Below, piece by piece: positions 61,175 through 64,000 of a DNA stretch of 64,000 bases; position 1 is the stretch's first letter, and every line of letters starts with the position of its first letter. The stretch is taken from NCBI GenBank assembly GCA_029983695.1, contig JASBZB010000001.1:124001-188000 (forward strand), in the 5' to 3' direction. The translations under genes were made by a program, and so were the position numbers. This stretch comes from Lutispora sp003527145. GTDB lineage: Bacteria > Bacillota > Clostridia > Lutisporales > Lutisporaceae. Under the pieces are notes generated by a model. The model saw only the letters and a program-made list of their open reading frames with translations. It was not told where the DNA came from and did not search any database.

Positions 61175-62265
61175 TTGATTTGCGCAGATTCGTTATAAAT
61201 CTTACTCTTTTCTCGGAGGAAAAAACTGAGAAGGCCACGCCTAAAAGGAGGAGAGAGGCACGGGAAAAAGGGCAAGTAGCTAAAAGCAGGGAAGTAGTTT
61301 CGGCTGTTTTGTTATTGTTAATGTTCTGGTGTATTAAAAAACTATCAGGATTTATATATGATAATTTAGCTTTTATCATGAACAAATTCCTAACTATATT
61401 CAGCAATGTCAATGGGCTGTATGAAGCAAAAAATTTGCATAATATTTTTATTCAATCGGTATGGGCTTTTATGATAATCATCTTTCCTATATTAGGAGTA
61501 GCTGCATTGGCATCGCTTATAGCAAATTATTTACAGGTTGGTTTTATTTTTTCTTTTAAACCGCTGACACCAAATTTTAATAAGCTTAATCCTTTAGAAG
61601 GAATTAAGAGAGTGTTTTCTAAAAACTCTCTGGTAGAATTGATTAAAGCATCTTTGAAAATATTGTTGATCGGTTATTTCATATATGATTTTTTAAGAGA
61701 TAATTATTTGATGATTTCTAAATTGATATATATGGATATAAATTCTTCCGTAAGCTTTATAGGAAATGCGATAATTACAATAGGGATGAGAGCATCCGCA
61801 GTGTTGTTGGTTTTAGCAGTATTTGATTATTGTTATCAATTATGGGATTTTGAGAAGAACCTTAAAATGTCGAAACAAGAAATTAAGGAAGAATACAAGC
61901 AGGTTGAAGGTAATCCTCAAATCAAATCAAAGATAAAAGAAAAGCAACGGCAATTATCCCTAAGAAGAATGATGGCAGAAATACCTAAAGCGGATGTGAT
62001 AATCACAAATCCCACTCATTATGCAATAGCAATAAGATATGATTCAGAAATTTCTGATGCTCCTATTGTTATAGCTAAGGGAAAAGATTTAATTGCGCAT
62101 AGAATAAAGGATGCGGCTAAGCAGTCCAATGTGCCTGTTGTTGAAAATAAGCCTTTAGCTCAAGCATTATATAAGACAACAGAGATTGGCCAGCAAATAC
62201 CTGTTGAGATGTACCAGGCCGTTGCTGAGCTATTGGCATTTGTATATAGTTTAAAAAATAAGTAG
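61171..62265 (+). CDS. flhB: Flagellar export switch protein FlhB
   Basis: Export-gate protein whose self-cleavage switches secretion from rod/hook to filament subunits. 364 residues: N-terminal EEKTEKATPKRRREAREKGQ (near 16-35), four membrane helices and a cytoplasmic domain with the intact autocleavage motif NPTH (in VIITNPTHYAIAI near 277). ATG 61171 overlaps the fliR stop; a TTG three codons later is an alternative start. It is a true FlhB, in contrast to the stand-alone FlhB-C-like gene at 32.4 kb. Confidence 0.97.
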   Translation: MIDLRRFVINLTLFSEEKTEKATPKRRREAREKGQVAKSREVVSAVLLLLMFWCIKKLSGFIYDNLAFIMNKFLTIFSNVNGLYEAKNLHNIFIQSVWAFMIIIFPILGVAALASLIANYLQVGFIFSFKPLTPNFNKLNPLEGIKRVFSKNSLVELIKASLKILLIGYFIYDFLRDNYLMISKLIYMDINSSVSFIGNAIITIGMRASAVLLVLAVFDYCYQLWDFEKNLKMSKQEIKEEYKQVEGNPQIKSKIKEKQRQLSLRRMMAEIPKADVIITNPTHYAIAIRYDSEISDAPIVIAKGKDLIAHRIKDAAKQSNVPVVENKPLAQALYKTTEIGQQIPVEMYQAVAELLAFVYSLKNK

Positions 62266-62278
62266 GAGGAAAACAGCT

Positions 62279-64000
62279 TTGTTTAAATTTGGAGATATAA
62301 TAGTTGCCATAGCGGTGATTGCGATTGTATTATTGATTATCGTTCCCATACCTACTTTTTTGATGGATTTATTGCTGACAATAAATATTTCCTTGTCTCT
62401 TATTATTTTAATAATAGCGATGTATATAAAGGAACCTCTGCAATTTTCTATTTTCCCTTCATTGCTCTTAATAACAACCTTATTTAGATTGTCATTAAAT
62501 ATTTCTTCAACCAGATTGATTCTGGGAAGCGCTGATGCAGGGAACGTTATTGAAGCTTTTGGTAATTTTGTTATAGGAAGCAACTCTATAGTTGGCATAA
62601 TAATATACCTTATTATTGTAGTTATTCAGTTTATGGTAATAACAAAGGGTGCTGAAAGGGTTGCCGAGGTATCAGCCAGATTTACCCTGGATGCTATGCC
62701 CGGAAAACAGATGGCAATAGATGCGGATCTAAATTCCGGTTTGATCAGTGAGGGTGAAGCTAAAGATAGAAGAAAGAAGGTTCAAAGAGAAGCTGATTTC
62801 TATGGCGCCATGGATGGAGCGAGCAAATTTGTAAAGGGAGACGCAATAGCAGGTATAATCATTACTATAATCAATATTTCTGCCGGCTTTGCAATCGGCA
62901 TGCTTCAAAAAGGCATGGAAATGACAGAGGCGGCAGCAATCTATACCAACCTTACTGTTGGTGATGGTTTAGTCAGTCAGATACCTGCTCTTTTGATTTC
63001 TACAGCTACAGGTATAATCGTTACAAGAGCCGCATCAGAGTCAAACCTTGGAAATGAGATGATCAAGCAGTTGTTTTCCCAGCCGAGGGCGCTCTATATT
63101 GCCAGCGGAGTATTGGTTTTATTAGCTTTTACAGGGTTGCCCCCTTTACCTAATATAATGCTTTCCGGATTGTTGTCCTTTATGGCTTACACCCTGCAGA
63201 AAACTATAAAAGAAGCTGAGCTTGAACAGGAGATAAAAGATCAGGGCAATGAAGCAGATGAAATCAGAAAACCTGAAAATGTAATGTCATTATTGCAGGT
63301 GGATCCGATTGAATTGGAATTTGGATATGGTATATTGCCTCTTGTCGATGCAAACCAAGGCGGCGATTTGCTTGATAGACTTGTCATGATAAGAAGGCAA
63401 TGTGCTTTAGACCTGGGAATAGTAGTTCCAATCATAAGGCTTAGAGATAATATTCAATTGAAGCCAAATGAATATGTAATAAAAATAAAGGGTACAGACG
63501 TAGCAAATGGAGAAATAATGTTTGATAACTATCTGGCTATGAATCCCGGTACCGCTGAAGGCGATTTAGATGGCATAAAGACAGTAGAGCCTGCCTTTGG
63601 CTTGCCGGCTGTATGGATTAATGAAAGCCAAAGGGAAAAAGCGGAAATGATGGGTTATACCGTTGTGGATCCCCCATCGATTATTGCTACCCATTTAACA
63701 GAGGTGATTAAAGCTCATTCGGCAGAATTGTTAGGTAGACAGGATGTACAAAAGCTTTTAGATAATATAAAAGAATCTTATCCGGCTTTGGTAGATGAAG
63801 TACTGCCTAAGATACTAAGCCTTGGAGAAATTCATAAAGTACTGACCAATTTACTGAAGGAGAATATATCAATAAGAGATTTGGTCACTATAATGGAGGC
63901 TTTGGCAGATTACGGAGTTCTGACAAAAGATACAGATATGCTAACGGAATATGTAAGACAATCTATGAGCAGGGCAATAACAAAAAGGTTTATAAATAAC
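62279..64000 (+). CDS. flhA: Flagellar export protein FlhA, 3' end beyond the window
   Basis: Major export-gate component. The TTG start at 62279 follows TAGGAGGAAAACAGC. The frame stays open for 574 codons to the last base; about 100 residues are missing compared with the family length. Visible are the hydrophobic N-terminal half, FHIPEP-type segment (VSARFTLDAMPGKQMAIDAD near residue 138), READFYGAMDGASKFVKGDAIAGI near 174, and the start of the cytoplasmic ring domain with LEFGYGILPLVD near 345. No frameshift is seen. Confidence 0.95.
   Translation, partial: MFKFGDIIVAIAVIAIVLLIIVPIPTFLMDLLLTINISLSLIILIIAMYIKEPLQFSIFPSLLLITTLFRLSLNISSTRLILGSADAGNVIEAFGNFVIGSNSIVGIIIYLIIVVIQFMVITKGAERVAEVSARFTLDAMPGKQMAIDADLNSGLISEGEAKDRRKKVQREADFYGAMDGASKFVKGDAIAGIIITIINISAGFAIGMLQKGMEMTEAAAIYTNLTVGDGLVSQIPALLISTATGIIVTRAASESNLGNEMIKQLFSQPRALYIASGVLVLLAFTGLPPLPNIMLSGLLSFMAYTLQKTIKEAELEQEIKDQGNEADEIRKPENVMSLLQVDPIELEFGYGILPLVDANQGGDLLDRLVMIRRQCALDLGIVVPIIRLRDNIQLKPNEYVIKIKGTDVANGEIMFDNYLAMNPGTAEGDLDGIKTVEPAFGLPAVWINESQREKAEMMGYTVVDPPSIIATHLTEVIKAHSAELLGRQDVQKLLDNIKESYPALVDEVLPKILSLGEIHKVLTNLLKENISIRDLVTIMEALADYGVLTKDTDMLTEYVRQSMSRAITKRFINN

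Noticed and set aside
1..64000. CRISPR arrays, prophage, insertion sequences, tRNA or rRNA genes
   Set aside because: No regularly spaced direct repeats, transposase or phage genes, or cloverleaf/rRNA sequences were seen.

Overview
The window reads as a contiguous, gene-dense piece of the chromosome of an AT-rich, Gram-positive, endospore-forming, flagellated anaerobe of the class Clostridia. The case rests on spore genes (ylbJ, spoVS), Firmicute-type regulators (FapR, CodY), strong purine-rich Shine-Dalgarno sequences with many TTG starts, FabK rather than FabI as enoyl-ACP reductase, and gene order very close to the Bacillus rnc-smc-ftsY-ffh-rpsP-trmD-rplS and topA-trmFO-clpQY-codY-flgB segments. 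I see no rRNA, tRNA, insertion sequence, prophage or CRISPR array. Nearly all genes are on the + strand; the exceptions are ylbJ, tmcAL and comM.

Layout. 1-5.6 kb: end of fakA, recG, rsmD, coaD and a coiled-coil protein. 5.6-10.2 kb: ylbJ (-), a patatin-like lipase, tmcAL (-) and ackA. 10.4-18.1 kb: yceD-rpmF under a consensus sigma-A promoter, then the FapR-controlled lipid cluster fapR-plsX-fabH-fabK-fabD-fabG-acpP-fabF, with a FapR-like operator at the fapR start site. 18.1-27 kb: rnc, a radical SAM protein, spoVS with a textbook sigma-H promoter, smc, ftsY, ylxM, ffh. 27-33.7 kb: ribosome and RNA genes rpsP, khpA, rimM, trmD, rplS, rbgA, rnhB, then a FliK-like/FlhB-C-like pair (ylqG, ylqH), yraN and an mnmM-type methyltransferase. 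33.7-42.8 kb: comM (-), dprA, topA, trmFO, hslV, hslU, codY. 43.2-64 kb: one long flagellar and chemotaxis operon, flgB-flgC-fliE-fliF-fliG-fliH-fliI-fliJ-ylxF-fliK-flgD-(TIGR02530)-flgE-flbD-motA-motB-fliL-fliM-fliY(split)-fliN-cheY-fliO-fliP-fliQ-fliR-flhB-flhA (cut by the window end).

How the genes work together. FakA and PlsX both feed acyl-phosphate into phospholipid synthesis, and FapR senses malonyl-CoA to set the whole fab cluster. The SRP pathway (FtsY, Ffh, YlxM) and translation/RNA maturation genes form a growth block. HslVU, CodY and the flagellar operon follow each other as in Bacillus. The flagellar genes encode the basal body, hook, export gate and ATPase, stator and switch in one run.

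The sequence is mostly ordinary core genome and I did not find a convincing new multi-gene system. The points most worth a second look are: fliY broken by a stop and frame change exactly in the CheC-FliN linker; a 92-nt multibranched inverted-repeat structure before smc; a degenerate palindromic element where lepB often lies after rplS; a perfect sigma-H promoter before spoVS; an intrinsic terminator between acpP and fabF; a second, non-flagellar copy of the FliK-C/FlhB-C substrate-switch pair; and promoters embedded in terminator hairpins. Two genes often found here, pta (next to ackA) and codV/xerC (between trmFO and hslV), are missing from their usual slots.
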